A DNA stretch of 36,914 nt from Geobacter sp. (GTDB taxonomy: Bacteria; Desulfobacterota; Desulfuromonadia; Geobacterales; Pseudopelobacteraceae): contig JANYBN010000227.1 of the NCBI GenBank assembly GCA_025360785.1, positions 1 to 36,914 on the forward strand, in the 5' to 3' direction. The stretch's first letter is position 1. Every line of letters starts with the position of its first letter. The notes below the pieces were generated by a model. The model did not search any database. It worked only from the letters and a program-made list of their open reading frames with translations, and was not told the DNA's origin. This document shows, piece by piece, positions 8,256-18,731 of this stretch. The position numbers and the translations under genes were made by a program.

Positions 8256-10937
8256 ATGACCGATAACTACGATATACGTCCCACTCCTGAGGCGATGCTC
8301 CGACTGGCCCAGGCCGAAGAGGTCACCGCAGAACTGGGTAAACTGAAGATCTTTCTCGGCTACGCGGCCGGGGTCGGCAAGACGTACGCCATGCTGGAGG
8401 CGGCCCGGCAGCGCAAGAAGGACGGGCGCGATGTGGTGGTTGGCTATGTCGAATCCCACGGTCGTTCCGAGACCGATGCCCTGCTTGAGGGATTGGAGCT
8501 CGTGCCGCGCAAGGATGTCCACTACATGGAGGTTGCACTTCAGGAGATGGACATTGACGCCATCTTGTCACGCAAACCCCAGATTGTGCTGGTAGACGAA
8601 CTCGCCCACAGCAACACCCCAGGGTCGCAACATGAGAAACGCTGGCAGGATGTGGAAGAAATTCTGGAGGCCGGGATAGACGTCTACACCACAGTCAACA
8701 TCCAGCACTTCGAAAGCCTGAATGACGTAGTAAGCCAGATCACCGGCATCACCGTACGGGAGACGCTTCCGGATCGGCTGTTGGACCTCGCCTTCGAGAT
8801 CAAACTGATAGACCTCCCTCCTGAAGACCTTCTGCAGCGCCTGCACGAAGGAAAAGTCTACATCGCCGATCAGGCCGCCAAGGCTATCGAAAAGTTTTTC
8901 CGCCCCGGCAACCTGATGGCCTTGCGGGAGCTATCGCTGCGCCGTACCGCCGCCAGGGTGGATGACCAGATGCGCGCCTACATGGAGACCCAGTCGATCG
9001 CCGGTCCGTGGCCGACGGCAGAACGACTGTTGGTCTGTGTCAGCGGCAGTCCCTACAGCGAAAAGCTGATCCGTGCCACCTGCCGCCTGGCAGAAGAGTT
9101 GAAGGCGCAATGGACCACGGTCTACATCGAGACCCCCGGCAGCGGCCGGCATGTCAGGGAAAACCGGGAGCGCATCTGGCGCGACCTCCGTCTGGCCGAA
9201 GGATTGGGAGCCCAGGTTGCTTCCATCACCGCCACCGATGTCACCGACGCGGTCATGGAGTACACCGCACGACACAACATCACCAAGATCGTTATGGGCA
9301 AACCGAACAAACCCCGCTGGCAGGAAATTCTTAATCCCCCTGTCGTCGATCAGGTTATCCGGAGGAGCGGCGCCGTAGATGTCATCATAGTCAGTTTCGA
9401 ACAGGGGGATTTTGCCAAGGCGCCAGCTGCACCGAAGCGCCGTCACCCTTTTGAACTACGCGGCTATGCAGCCAGTTTAACCCTTATCGCCGCCGCCACA
9501 GTGCTGTGCGAACTGCTGCGCCCCTTTCTGGCGCCGACCAACATGGTAATGTTCTACCTGTTGGCCGTGGTTGTCGCTTCGGTGCGACTCGGCCGCAAAC
9601 CTGCCATGGCCACCGCCTTCCTCGGTGTGCTAGCCTTCGATTTCTTCTTTGTCCCCCCCCGCATGACGTTTGTCGTGGCCGACACCCAATATCTGATGAC
9701 TTTTCTGGGGTTGTTCGTGGTGGGGATCGTCATCAGCACTCTGGTGGCCCGATCACGGGAACGGGCAGATGTGATGCGGGCCCGCGAAGTGCAGACCGCA
9801 AGCCTGTATTACCTGAGCCGGGACTTGGCCGCTTCCGTTGATATCACCGCCGTGTTGACGGCGGTTGTCAGGAACGTGGAAGAGGCCTTGATCGCCCAGG
9901 TTGTAATCCTCCTGCCGGAGGGGGAGCATCTCGACATCATGGCGTCCAGCGAGGGGCTCAATCTGGACGTCAAGGAGCAGGCCGTGGCCGACTGGGCATT
10001 CCGAAACAACCACTCGGCCGGGCGCGCCACGGATACACTCGTATCTGCGGATCTGATCTATCTTCCCCTGCAGACCCCGGCCAGTATCCTGGGTGTGATG
10101 GGGATAAAACTGGAGAGTGATCATGAATATCACTCCCAGGAGAACCGCCGGCTGCTGGATGCCTTCGCTACCCAGGCCTCGATGGCAATGGAACGGATCC
10201 AGTTCTCGCGCCAGGCCGAGCAGACCCAGATACTTCAGGCTCGGGAAAATCTGGAAAGGGCGCTGCTCAACTCCATCTCCCATGACCTGCGTTCCCCCCT
10301 GTCCACTGTCACCGGAGTATTGACAAGCCTGAAGGAGGAAGGGGCGCATCTCGGTGACCATGCGCGCCGTGAGCTTCTGGAGACCGCCTGCAGCGAGGCC
10401 GAGCGCCTGAACCGTTTCGTCGGCAACCTGCTGGATATGACACGAATCGAAGCAGGGGCAGTCAAACTCAACCTTGAACCATGCGATGTCCAGGAACTGG
10501 TTGGCTGTGCCCTGGCTGTCCTGGAGACACGTAGCGACACCCGGAAGGTAGCGTTCAAGATGCTGCCGGTAATGCCGCTGATACCCATGGACCTGGTGTT
10601 GATGACCCAAGTGCTGGTCAATCTATTGGAAAACAGTCTGAAATATTCGCCGCCGGGTAGTCCAATCGAGATCATCGCTTCCACCGAGGGCACATGGCTG
10701 CTGCTTGAGGTGGCAGACCGTGGCCCCGGTGTGCCGGAGCAGGATCTGAAACGGGTCTTTGACAAGTTTTACCGCATACCGATCCCCGAAGGAGCTGGCG
10801 GCACCGGGTTGGGGCTGTCAATATGCAAGGGAATTGTCGAGGCACATAATGGGAAGATCAGTGCCGAAAACCGTACTGGAGGCGGCTTAAGAATCACGAT
10901 ATGGTTGCCGTTAGGGGAACAACGTAATGACAGCTGA
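8256..10937 (+). CDS. kdpD: KdpD, potassium-sensing histidine kinase
   Basis: The 893-residue kinase has the full KdpD order. A cytosolic KdpD domain carries Walker-type GYAAGVGKTYAM (about residues 35-46) and VLVDELAHSN (about 112-121). A universal-stress-like domain follows (about 250-370), then four closely spaced membrane helices (about 400-500), a GAF-like region, the phosphoacceptor motif SISHDLRSPLSTV (about 672) and an ATPase domain with DRGPGVP and GTGLGLSICKG. It phosphorylates KdpE under potassium limitation. The start at 8256 was preferred because the ATG at 8245 ends at once in a stop. Its 3-prime end overlaps kdpE by 11 bases. Confidence 0.96.
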   Translation: MTDNYDIRPTPEAMLRLAQAEEVTAELGKLKIFLGYAAGVGKTYAMLEAARQRKKDGRDVVVGYVESHGRSETDALLEGLELVPRKDVHYMEVALQEMDIDAILSRKPQIVLVDELAHSNTPGSQHEKRWQDVEEILEAGIDVYTTVNIQHFESLNDVVSQITGITVRETLPDRLLDLAFEIKLIDLPPEDLLQRLHEGKVYIADQAAKAIEKFFRPGNLMALRELSLRRTAARVDDQMRAYMETQSIAGPWPTAERLLVCVSGSPYSEKLIRATCRLAEELKAQWTTVYIETPGSGRHVRENRERIWRDLRLAEGLGAQVASITATDVTDAVMEYTARHNITKIVMGKPNKPRWQEILNPPVVDQVIRRSGAVDVIIVSFEQGDFAKAPAAPKRRHPFELRGYAASLTLIAAATVLCELLRPFLAPTNMVMFYLLAVVVASVRLGRKPAMATAFLGVLAFDFFFVPPRMTFVVADTQYLMTFLGLFVVGIVISTLVARSRERADVMRAREVQTASLYYLSRDLAASVDITAVLTAVVRNVEEALIAQVVILLPEGEHLDIMASSEGLNLDVKEQAVADWAFRNNHSAGRATDTLVSADLIYLPLQTPASILGVMGIKLESDHEYHSQENRRLLDAFATQASMAMERIQFSRQAEQTQILQARENLERALLNSISHDLRSPLSTVTGVLTSLKEEGAHLGDHARRELLETACSEAERLNRFVGNLLDMTRIEAGAVKLNLEPCDVQELVGCALAVLETRSDTRKVAFKMLPVMPLIPMDLVLMTQVLVNLLENSLKYSPPGSPIEIIASTEGTWLLLEVADRGPGVPEQDLKRVFDKFYRIPIPEGAGGTGLGLSICKGIVEAHNGKISAENRTGGGLRITIWLPLGEQRNDS

Positions 10938-11625
10938 GCGAACTACCGAAAACCTCCCACGCATCCTAATCATCGATGATGAGCTGGCTATCCGCCGCTT
11001 TCTTCATACAGTATTGTCCAGCGAGGACTTTCTGCTGCATGAGGCTGAAAACGGCCATTCCGGACTTGCGGCTGCTGCCGCGTTTCGGCCGGACGTAATC
11101 CTGCTCGACCTGGGGTTGCCTGATCTGGACGGCATTGAGGTGATAAAACGAATTCGTGAATGGTCGCAAGTGCCGATTATTGTGCTCTCGGTGCGTGATC
11201 GCGAAAATGACAAGGTTGACGCTTTGGATGCAGGGGCCGACGATTATCTCACCAAGCCGTTCGGCGTCGGTGAACTGCTTGCACGCATCCGGGCCGCGCT
11301 CCGCCGGTCGCTGCAGGAAATCCCTGAACCTGTTTTTACCAGCAACGACCTGCAGGTGGATCTGGGCAGCAGACGGGTGACTGTCAATAGTGCCGTCATT
11401 TCGTTGACACCCACCGAATACGACATACTCCGGCTTCTGGTCGCCTACGCCGGCAAAGTCATGACACACAGACAGATTCTGAAACAGGTTTGGGGGATTG
11501 CCTATCTGGAGCAGCCGCACGTGCTGAGAGTAAACATCAGCAACCTGCGCCGTAAAATCGAACCCGACCCCTCCCGGCCCAGGCACATTATCACCGAACC
11601 TGGGGTGGGCTACCGCCTGATGTAA
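10927..11625 (+). CDS. kdpE: KdpE, OmpR-family response regulator
   Basis: This is a 232-residue two-domain regulator. The receiver domain begins RILIIDDE, with the phosphorylated Asp in VILLDLGLPDLDG and the conserved Lys in YLTKPFG. The C-terminal winged helix shows LTPTEYDILRLL, LKQVWG and the closing RHIITEPGVGYRLM. It activates kdp transcription when phosphorylated by KdpD. AGGGGAAC precedes the ATG, and the start overlaps the kdpD end, so the pair is translationally coupled. The gene ends 5 bases from the convergent hybrid kinase gene, with no terminator between. Confidence 0.96.
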   Translation: MTAERTTENLPRILIIDDELAIRRFLHTVLSSEDFLLHEAENGHSGLAAAAAFRPDVILLDLGLPDLDGIEVIKRIREWSQVPIIVLSVRDRENDKVDALDAGADDYLTKPFGVGELLARIRAALRRSLQEIPEPVFTSNDLQVDLGSRRVTVNSAVISLTPTEYDILRLLVAYAGKVMTHRQILKQVWGIAYLEQPHVLRVNISNLRRKIEPDPSRPRHIITEPGVGYRLM

Positions 11626-11630
11626 AGTCC

Positions 11631-14600
11631 CTAATCTTTCATCCACTTATCCAGCTTGGCAAGCAGATCGGGTAACAACAACGGCTTGGCGAGATGATCG
11701 TCCATCCCGGCGGCGATGCATCTGTCACGATCCTGCTTCATGGCGTTGCCGGTGAGTGCGATTACCGGAATGTCGTGACGACGTACGGCTGAAGCGGGAT
11801 CACGAATGACTGCGGTGACTTCGTAGCCGCTCATTTCCGGCATCATGCAGTCCATCAGCACCAGCGCATAATCATTTGTCTCAAGTGCCTGCAATGCGGC
11901 CTTACCATCAACCGCCACATCTACCAGATAGCCATAGTTCTTCAGCAGCAGGGGTATTATTTTCTGGGCATTCGGGTCGTCCTCGGTTAGCAGAATGCAT
12001 GTGACGTCCTCTTTCCCCCCTCCGACCTCTCCTTTAGGCCCGCAGCTTAGGTGCTGAGTGGGGGAGTCAGGGAGCGACAAGGTGAGGGGGAGCAAGGAAT
12101 TGCTCTGTTTCTCCATTACAACAGTGAACCAGAATATTGAGCCTACCCCCTCGTTACTCTCCGCGCCGATACGTCCACCCATCAGTGCCGCCAACTTTTT
12201 GCATATCGCCAACCCCAGGCCGGTGCCGCCATATTTGCGCGTGGTGGAGCTGTCTGCCTGGGTGAACGGTTCGAATATTTGATCCAGTTTATCGGCTGCA
12301 ATACCGATACCGCTGTCGGATACCAGAAAGCACAGTGTCGTGTACTGTTCATCTTCAGCATCTTTTCGGATCTGTAGTTTTACAGCGCCATTGAGGGTGA
12401 ACTTGACGGCATTGCCGACAAGGTTGGTAATGATTTGACGCAACCGTCCCGCGTCGCCTTTCAAGGCCATTGGAACTTCGGGATTTATCAACGAGGTAAG
12501 TTTCACCCCTTTTTCGCGAGCATGAAACGACTGGAGGTTTATGACATCTGAAATCACCACCCCCAGGTCGAAATCGGTTAGTTCCAGTTCGATCCTGTCG
12601 GCTTCGACTTTGGAGAGATCAAGAATATCGTTGAGGAGGTGCACCAGTTCGATACCGGCGCTTTTAGCACTTTCAGCATAGTCGTGCTGTTCCTGGGTCA
12701 GTTCGGTATGCTCCAGCAACTCGATCATGCCGATGACGCCATTCATCGGATTGCGAATTTCGTGGCTCATGGTGGCGAGAAATTCGCTCTTGGCACGACT
12801 GGCGGCTTCGGCTGCGGTTTTGGCTTGTCGCAACTCCTCTTCCATCAGCTTGCGCTGTGTGATGTCGTATGCAGTACCGCTTGTGCCGACTATCTCTCCA
12901 TTCTCATCGCTAATAAAAATGGCATTGAACACCAGGTGAATTTCGTCACCGAACTTCCCTATATGCGTCGTTTCAAAGCGATCAATCGAGTCACCCAGCA
13001 TCAATCGCCTGAACGCCTCCAAGTCAAGCGCAGCATTCTCAGGAGATTGAAAGTCGCTGAACTTCCTGCCGAGCATTTCATCCAGTTCGTAGCCGAAGAG
13101 TTGTTCCCAGGCAAGATTGAGATAGGTATATCTTCCCTCGGCATCACATTGCCAGATCAGATCCTGCGAAGTCTCGACCAGTGAGCGATAAAGTGCTTTG
13201 GACTTTCTGAGCGATTCTTCCGCCCGTTTGCGCTCGGAGATATCTCGCACTACGCAGACATGTCTGGCAATTTTCCCAAGATCATCAAGGATGGGGGTGG
13301 GGGTTACCGAATGCTCGGAATCAAAGACCGTACCATCCTTTCTTTTCATGACAAAGGTCGTTTCGTAAAACCCTTTTTCAGCATAGGCCAGCAGCATCTC
13401 ACGACCAAACCGCTCCGACATCTCTTCTGAAATATGGAGAATGGCGGTCGAAGTGCCGATCAGCTCTTCCCTGCTGTAACCGAACATAGTCTCACAGGTT
13501 ATGTTGCATTCCATAATTTTCCGGGTGCCGGACTCGACAACAAAAATCGCCTCATTGAGACTGGATAAAGTTATTTCAAGGAGCAGTTTTGATGCATCCA
13601 GGGCTCTAAGCGTCAGTTTGTGCCTGGCGATCTCGGCAGACAGCACTTCGTTGGTCACATCCAACTCGGTCGTCCGCTCCTCCACCCGCCGCTCCAGTGA
13701 ATCATTGATCTGCCTGGTTTCGTTGAACTGTTCAGACAACGTATTCGCCATGTCCCTGAAATTATTGATCAGGTGATTTGCCTCCTTGATGCCGCTTTCA
13801 GGCCAGACTACTTCCACATTGTCAGTCGCCAGTTTCACCGGCAGCTCATACGTCAGGGTGCGGAGCTCTCCGATTGTAACAACGATCTTGCGGCTGATAA
13901 ATTCCGCCAGCGCCAGCGACCCGAGTAGAATCAGGAACAGCAGGGCCAACTTGTCGCTATAGTGTTCGTAGAGAGTTTTCTGGAAAGGCGCTACAGGCTG
14001 TTCCATGACCAGTTTCCACTCTGCCATGTTGCCGATGCCGGTTTCCGCGACATATATGGTTTTTTGCCAGCGCATTGAGGGAGGGGTGTTGGGAAGCATC
14101 TCAGGCACCCACTGACTGACGCCGCTATCAAGCCTGTTGAGCGTCCCTTTACCGCGCATAAAAGGCTTCATCACCGCTTGATCGATGCGGTTGGTCATTA
14201 TGACAAGGCCGTTTTTATCAAGCAGAGTGTAATTCGACGTATGCCGGCCCACACTCTTGTCGAGGTACTCCTGTATCTGCTCCATGTTCAGGACACCTAC
14301 GACTAAGCCGCCGTATTCTCCGCGAATGACCACGGGCACAAGCATCGCCACAAGCGGCTTGGGAGTACCGATTCTCCCCAGCATCACTTCCGAGAGTATC
14401 GGCTTGAGTGACCGCTTTAGCGTCGGGATGTAGGGACGATCAGCAAAGTTCTTATCGATGTTGTTCTGTCCCAGCTCGTCGACCAGGGGAAAGATAGCGG
14501 TTGTAGTCGCTTCCCTGTCTAGAAGCCCGATATAAAGAAAATTGGCATCCGACTTAGTTGCCAGTTCCAGGAAAGGTTGCATCTGCTGCGGGGATCTCGA

Positions 14601-15317
14601 AACGGTCATCTCTGCCAGATTGATAATGGCGGATTTTCTGTTTGACACCCAGGTTTCCAGTCTTTGTGTTATGCGCTGACTATCGTGCACCAATGACGAG
14701 CGAATGAGGAGATCCGTTTCATTGAAATCGTTTCTGCTTTCTATCGCCAGCGTGATCAGTGCAGGACACAACACGAAAAAGGCCAGCAGGTTGCAGACAA
14801 TCTCACGGTATGAAACAAGAAACTTACGAGATCTGTGCACATATCCGATAAAGATCAATCGTGCTACCAAAGCATTGGCGATACCGTTTACCGCCTGTTT
14901 GCCCATGAAGACATAGGCATTACCGGACGGGACATGCATGGCAAAATGGTAGAAAAGATAGACCAGCGGCATCCCGAGTAAGAGCCAGTAGAGTGTATCG
15001 GCCAGTACCAGCCCGATCTTGCGGCGTTCCATCAGCACGCCTACGACCGCAACCTCGGCGGTCAGGATGATGATGGCATATGGGTGGTTCCAGAGGATCC
15101 AGGTATAACCGGCAATCATGGCAGCCGCCGGAATGCCGCGACCAAGGCCGAAAAACTGCAGCGCCAGCAGGGCAAAGATGCTGCCGAAAAGAAAATCGAC
15201 ACTCAGGAAGATCGGGTATTTGAAATAGTTGCCTGCCAGACCGGCGGCGACAAGAGCGATGTAGAGTGGGATTCCGTATCTGCCGGCTATGGAGGTGATA
15301 GGTGAAGAGGTGGCCAT
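11631..15317 (-). CDS. Membrane-bound hybrid sensor histidine kinase
   Basis: This is a 1228-residue kinase. About six N-terminal membrane helices (residues 10-190) resemble an integral sensor such as MASE1. An extracellular region of about 230 residues with dCache character ([13 protein letters not shown]) follows, then another membrane helix (about 455-475), a long coiled coil, two PAS domains ([23 protein letters not shown]), the phosphoacceptor [14 protein letters not shown], an ATPase domain ([26 protein letters not shown]) and a receiver (ILLTEDDP, Asp in [11 protein letters not shown], Lys in LAKPL). The start was taken at 15317, after AGGAGAG, rather than the upstream in-frame codon, because the extra residues come from a terminator hairpin. 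The linker before the receiver looks repeat-derived. The signal sensed is unknown. Confidence 0.92.
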   Translation of the reverse strand: MATSSPITSIAGRYGIPLYIALVAAGLAGNYFKYPIFLSVDFLFGSIFALLALQFFGLGRGIPAAAMIAGYTWILWNHPYAIIILTAEVAVVGVLMERRKIGLVLADTLYWLLLGMPLVYLFYHFAMHVPSGNAYVFMGKQAVNGIANALVARLIFIGYVHRSRKFLVSYREIVCNLLAFFVLCPALITLAIESRNDFNETDLLIRSSLVHDSQRITQRLETWVSNRKSAIINLAEMTVSRSPQQMQPFLELATKSDANFLYIGLLDREATTTAIFPLVDELGQNNIDKNFADRPYIPTLKRSLKPILSEVMLGRIGTPKPLVAMLVPVVIRGEYGGLVVGVLNMEQIQEYLDKSVGRHTSNYTLLDKNGLVIMTNRIDQAVMKPFMRGKGTLNRLDSGVSQWVPEMLPNTPPSMRWQKTIYVAETGIGNMAEWKLVMEQPVAPFQKTLYEHYSDKLALLFLILLGSLALAEFISRKIVVTIGELRTLTYELPVKLATDNVEVVWPESGIKEANHLINNFRDMANTLSEQFNETRQINDSLERRVEERTTELDVTNEVLSAEIARHKLTLRALDASKLLLEITLSSLNEAIFVVESGTRKIMECNITCETMFGYSREELIGTSTAILHISEEMSERFGREMLLAYAEKGFYETTFVMKRKDGTVFDSEHSVTPTPILDDLGKIARHVCVVRDISERKRAEESLRKSKALYRSLVETSQDLIWQCDAEGRYTYLNLAWEQLFGYELDEMLGRKFSDFQSPENAALDLEAFRRLMLGDSIDRFETTHIGKFGDEIHLVFNAIFISDENGEIVGTSGTAYDITQRKLMEEELRQAKTAAEAASRAKSEFLATMSHEIRNPMNGVIGMIELLEHTELTQEQHDYAESAKSAGIELVHLLNDILDLSKVEADRIELELTDFDLGVVISDVINLQSFHAREKGVKLTSLINPEVPMALKGDAGRLRQIITNLVGNAVKFTLNGAVKLQIRKDAEDEQYTTLCFLVSDSGIGIAADKLDQIFEPFTQADSSTTRKYGGTGLGLAICKKLAALMGGRIGAESNEGVGSIFWFTVVMEKQSNSLLPLTLSLPDSPTQHLSCGPKGEVGGGKEDVTCILLTEDDPNAQKIIPLLLKNYGYLVDVAVDGKAALQALETNDYALVLMDCMMPEMSGYEVTAVIRDPASAVRRHDIPVIALTGNAMKQDRDRCIAAGMDDHLAKPLLLPDLLAKLDKWMKD

Positions 15318-15337
15318 GAACTCTCCTGAACAAACGC

Positions 15338-15374
15338 AAAAAAAACCGGCGCACGGAAAAAACCGCAACACCGG
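15338..15374 (-). terminator. Intrinsic terminator just upstream of the hybrid kinase
   Basis: On the minus strand a hairpin with arms CCGGTG and CGCCGG and an inner CGG, TTTTTT, CCG stem (15346-15374) is followed by eight T residues (15338-15345). It ends 21 bases before the kinase start codon and about 170 bases after the amidotransferase stop. It either ends the upstream transcript or acts as an attenuator in the kinase leader. No ANTAR-like hexaloop was found overlapping it. Confidence 0.7.
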
Positions 15375-15541
15375 ATTTATGGACAGTTACATCAGTTCAG
15401 CGGCTTTGCCGAAAAGACGGCCAATTAATTTTTTACTAAGCAATTTCACAGCTTTTAAAGCCATCCTTACTCAAAATTGTATATTTGAATCTATATCACA
15501 ATTCTTGAGATTATAACAAGCGCTCATATTCAATCTGATCT

Positions 15542-16231
15542 TCAGCAGCTTTCAGGCAGCAGCAGCGACGACCTCAAAAAGTTTATCACAAGCTGCCGGG
15601 CTGTAAAAAGATAGCTATCTGATTCGCTCTTGAACGCTGTAACCAGCTCTTCAGTTTTTCTCAAAGTTTCGTCGTCCCAGGCGCACCAGGCACGGATTAT
15701 CGCCTCCGTTACCTCCGGGTGAAACTGGACGCCCCATGCGCATCTGCCGACACGAAAGGCCTGGTGAGGACATACCTCCGAAGACGCCAGCACTATTCCA
15801 CCGGCAGGAATATCAAAACTGTCGTGGTGCCACTGGAAGGTGGTGAACTCAGCCGGAATCCCTCCGAAAAGGTGATCCGCCCTTCCCTCCTGTGAAAGAA
15901 AAACGCCCATAGTGCCGAGTTCTTCCCAGCGGTGCGAGACAACTGCCGCCCCAAGAGCTGACGCAAGAAGCTGGCCGCCAAGACAGATGCCGAAATACGG
16001 GACTTCCGCTGCGACTACATCACGAATAAGCGCCTTCAGATCGGTAAGAAACGGGTGTTTGAGATCATCATTAGACCCCATGGCGCCGCCAAGCACAATC
16101 AGTGCGGCAATTTCAGCTGCTGCCGGCAGGGTGTCGCCATTATACGGGTGATGCACAATATACGGGACCGTCAGATGTTCGACAATATTGCCGGGAGGCA
16201 CTTCCGGATCATTCTGAATTATATGCAGCAT
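15542..16231 (-). CDS. Class I glutamine amidotransferase-like protein
   Basis: The 229-residue protein has the triad of the GMP-synthase-type glutaminase fold: the nucleophile Cys in YFGICLGGQLLASALG (about residue 84) and the His and Glu in GVQFHPEVT (about 170). The N-terminal MLHIIQNDPEVPPG and LIVLGGAMGSND match stand-alone members that hydrolyse glutamine or gamma-glutamyl compounds. A GAGGAG ribosome site precedes the start. The chemoreceptor gene ends 34 bases upstream, so the two may be one transcript. No synthase partner lies nearby, and the substrate is unknown. Confidence 0.85.
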   Translation of the reverse strand: MLHIIQNDPEVPPGNIVEHLTVPYIVHHPYNGDTLPAAAEIAALIVLGGAMGSNDDLKHPFLTDLKALIRDVVAAEVPYFGICLGGQLLASALGAAVVSHRWEELGTMGVFLSQEGRADHLFGGIPAEFTTFQWHHDSFDIPAGGIVLASSEVCPHQAFRVGRCAWGVQFHPEVTEAIIRAWCAWDDETLRKTEELVTAFKSESDSYLFTARQLVINFLRSSLLLPESC

Positions 16232-16265
16232 GAATAGCTCCTCATTTCAGCATAGAAATATTCTC

Positions 16266-17915
16266 TCAAATCCTGAATTTCCCCACAAGCCGCTTCAAGT
16301 CCTCTGCCTGTTGTGCCAGCGAGTCGGAAGCCTGCGCCGACTCCTCAGCTCCCCGAGCGGTTGCCTGTACAGCATCAGTGATCTGCATCATGTTGCTGGA
16401 GATTTCGCTGGTCGTTGCGGTCTGTTCCTCGGCAGCCGTAGCGATCTGGTTGACCTGCATGGCGACATCATTAATCTGCTCCTGTATCTGCTGCAAGGCC
16501 TGCCCGGATCTGGAAGCTTCTTCTGTGCCGGTTTCAACCTCGCGAACGCCCTGCTCCATAGCATTAACAGCGGCCCTGGTTTCGGTCTGTATCGTCTTTA
16601 TCATTTCTCCGATTTCTCTGGTTGCGCGTGTGGTCCGCTCTGCCAGCGCCCTCACCTCATCGGCAACAACGGCAAACCCCCGCCCCTGTTCACCTGCACG
16701 GGCAGCCTCTATGGCGGCGTTCAGCGCCAGCAGGTTTGTCTGGTCGGCAATATCTTCAATAGTGCCGATAATAGCTCCGATCTGGTCTGAACGATCACCA
16801 AGATTCTGCACGGTGCGGGCAGTTGCACTCACGCGCTCGGCAATCCGGCCCATGACCTGCACAGTGGCATTTACGACCTCCGTACCTCTGGTAGCGGTTC
16901 CGCTCGCAAGCCCAGCGCCATCTGCCGCCATCTGGCAGTTGCGTGCGATGTCTCCGGATGTCGCCGACATCTCCTCACCGGCGGTGGCAGCAGTTGTAGC
17001 TTGGCAGGCTACCTCCTCGCTGCCGGTGGCGATTTGCTCGGCAGAGGCATGCAGCTGCTGCGAGGCCGAAGCGATGTTTTCCGCCGACCGGATGACTTGA
17101 GATACGATTTCACGCAGATTTTCGACCATCTCCCGCATGGCTCCCATGACGCTTCCGGGTCCACCATCCACACGAACGTTCACGGAAAGGTCTCCGGATG
17201 CCACCTGGCGGGCAATAACGGCAACATATGCCGGATCCCCACCAAGATGTTTACCGGTATCGCGGATCAGCAGGATAAATATTGTCACTACCAGTGCAAA
17301 GAACAGGATGCCGCCCGCAATAACCGTGACCTTGGTGGTCTGGAGCATGGCGGCTGCCCGCTTCTCTGTTTCAGCGTTTTCTGCATTACTGAGAGAAACG
17401 ATCTCGTCAATCACCTTGCGATGCGCCTCATATGCAGGCGACAAGGATTCATGGAGCAGCTTTTCCGCAAGAGCCTGGTCTCCGGCCATAAGCGCCGGGA
17501 AATACTGTTTTTCCGCTACGTCATAAAAAGCCACTGCCGGCTTGTACGACTGCTCCAGCATAAGATTTCTGATTTTCCCATCCGGCAGCTCCTTGGTCCA
17601 GTAGGTATGGCGGCCATCATACTCACCGCGAAGCTTCTTCAGGCGCTCCAGATACAAGGGAACTTTTGATTGATCCTGTTCCGCCTTGGCCTGCATCAGC
17701 ACCAGATAGGATTCGAGGATGTACTCCGGGGGAGGGAGAATATCTGCGATCAGGTCTTTTCCCCTGACGATATCCTGATAAACAGGGCCGTTGACCTTAA
17801 TGCGCTCGGTTTTCACGCCCATGGTCACTACAAGGATTATGATACCGAAAGCGATAAGACAGCAGGTGGCAACAAGCTTGGACTTGAGGGTGAGGGTGTT
17901 TCCGGAATCTCTCAT
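16266..17915 (-). CDS. Methyl-accepting chemotaxis protein
   Basis: The 549-residue receptor has an N-terminal membrane helix (about 12-32), a periplasmic helical sensor of about 155 residues resembling a four-helix bundle, a second membrane helix (about 195-217) and a HAMP-like stretch ([21 protein letters not shown]) common in Geobacter-type receptors. The long cytoplasmic signalling hairpin has the near-invariant tip [25 protein letters not shown]. It should signal through CheW and CheA. No C-terminal CheR/CheB-docking pentapeptide is visible. GGAGGTTAC precedes the start. The ligand cannot be predicted. Confidence 0.93.
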   Translation of the reverse strand: MRDSGNTLTLKSKLVATCCLIAFGIIILVVTMGVKTERIKVNGPVYQDIVRGKDLIADILPPPEYILESYLVLMQAKAEQDQSKVPLYLERLKKLRGEYDGRHTYWTKELPDGKIRNLMLEQSYKPAVAFYDVAEKQYFPALMAGDQALAEKLLHESLSPAYEAHRKVIDEIVSLSNAENAETEKRAAAMLQTTKVTVIAGGILFFALVVTIFILLIRDTGKHLGGDPAYVAVIARQVASGDLSVNVRVDGGPGSVMGAMREMVENLREIVSQVIRSAENIASASQQLHASAEQIATGSEEVACQATTAATAGEEMSATSGDIARNCQMAADGAGLASGTATRGTEVVNATVQVMGRIAERVSATARTVQNLGDRSDQIGAIIGTIEDIADQTNLLALNAAIEAARAGEQGRGFAVVADEVRALAERTTRATREIGEMIKTIQTETRAAVNAMEQGVREVETGTEEASRSGQALQQIQEQINDVAMQVNQIATAAEEQTATTSEISSNMMQITDAVQATARGAEESAQASDSLAQQAEDLKRLVGKFRI

Positions 17916-18006
17916 TTACAGTAACCTCCAAAATTCAGGGTACCTGGAGACTCCATTGTCCAAGGCAGAATAGTTTGGATTCTTATAATTACATTGCTCT
18001 CAATTG

Positions 18007-18435
18007 TCAAGCTGACGATATTATCAGAAAGCGGTCGTCAAAATACGGAGACAGCATCGGGCTTACTTCGCGCCATAAAAGCCCGCCACCGCCGCAGCCG
18101 GGCCTTGGGACGACAACCCGATCCCAGCCTGAACGGTCTGCAAGCAGACGAAGTTCCTGTGCTGAGCGAGAGATTATACTAAGGTCCGGGAGCGACCAGG
18201 GGGTTTCTTCCACCGGAAAGGTGACTATACCGTTGCCGAGGTCAAAGACATGATTCCCCCGGTCCGCAAGCAATCTGCCTAACTTTTCGGCAAGCCCCGG
18301 AAAACGTAGCGCCGCCTGCTTCGCCACTCCTCGTCCAAAAACCGCTCGACCATCCCGGGTCACAGAACCATTCGTTGTGATAACAATAATACCGGTGGCG
18401 GCATACTTCCATATATCGCCTACCGTCTCAAGCAT
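18007..18435 (-). CDS. Macro-domain (ADP-ribose-binding) protein
   Basis: The 142-residue single-domain protein has the macro-fold signature: IIVITTNGSVTRDGRAVFGRGVA near residues 16-38 (ADP-ribose pocket), AALRFPGLAEKLG, and a C-terminal PGCGGGGLLW loop that binds the distal ribose. Such domains bind or hydrolyse ADP-ribose derivatives, including ADP-ribosyl groups on protein side chains. It is the last gene of the run nifV, 77 aa, 96 aa, macro, and its start overlaps the preceding gene by 16 bases, so it is co-translated with nif-linked genes. A DraG-like ADP-ribosylglycohydrolase is about 6 kb away. The nitrogenase connection is inference from position. Confidence 0.8.
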   Translation of the reverse strand: MLETVGDIWKYAATGIIVITTNGSVTRDGRAVFGRGVAKQAALRFPGLAEKLGRLLADRGNHVFDLGNGIVTFPVEETPWSLPDLSIISRSAQELRLLADRSGWDRVVVPRPGCGGGGLLWREVSPMLSPYFDDRFLIISSA

Positions 18436-18710
18436 TCCGTGACCGATCCCTGCAGATAATCAAAAACCTCCCCGCGGGTCATAATGAAGCTCGGCATGTC
18501 GTTAAGGATGTCCTCGACCAGATGCAGCACCTTACCGTCAACGCTCTCCAATTTATCCATGACAGCCGATAGTATCGGCAGAATCTCATAGAGGTCGTGG
18601 CGGTTGAAGGGAGCAGGGTCAGGCAGACCCACAAACTTGGGCTCTTCCCGATTGGCAACGTCTCGCGGGTATCTAAATTTCAAGTCTGATGCTTTGACGG
18701 TGATGGCCAT
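18420..18710 (-). CDS. Conserved nif-linked protein of unknown function, 96 aa
   Basis: GGAGGTATTTCC precedes the ATG at 18710. The product is hydrophilic and probably helical, with notable segments FRYPRDVANREEPKFVGLPDPAPFNRHDLYE and LHLVEDILNDMPSFIMTRGEVFDYL. I recall similar small proteins near nif genes in other diazotrophs but cannot name a function. No membrane helix, signal peptide or cysteine cluster is seen. It lies 21 bases after the 77 aa gene and overlaps the macro-domain gene by 16 bases, which indicates one operon with nifV. Confidence 0.8.
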   Translation of the reverse strand: MAITVKASDLKFRYPRDVANREEPKFVGLPDPAPFNRHDLYEILPILSAVMDKLESVDGKVLHLVEDILNDMPSFIMTRGEVFDYLQGSVTECLRR

Positions 18711-18731
18711 GGAAATACCTCCTAATAAAGG

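Noticed and set aside
9753-10610. 285-codon minus-strand frame opposite kdpD
   Set aside because: It is an antisense shadow of the kinase region and shows no recognisable domain.
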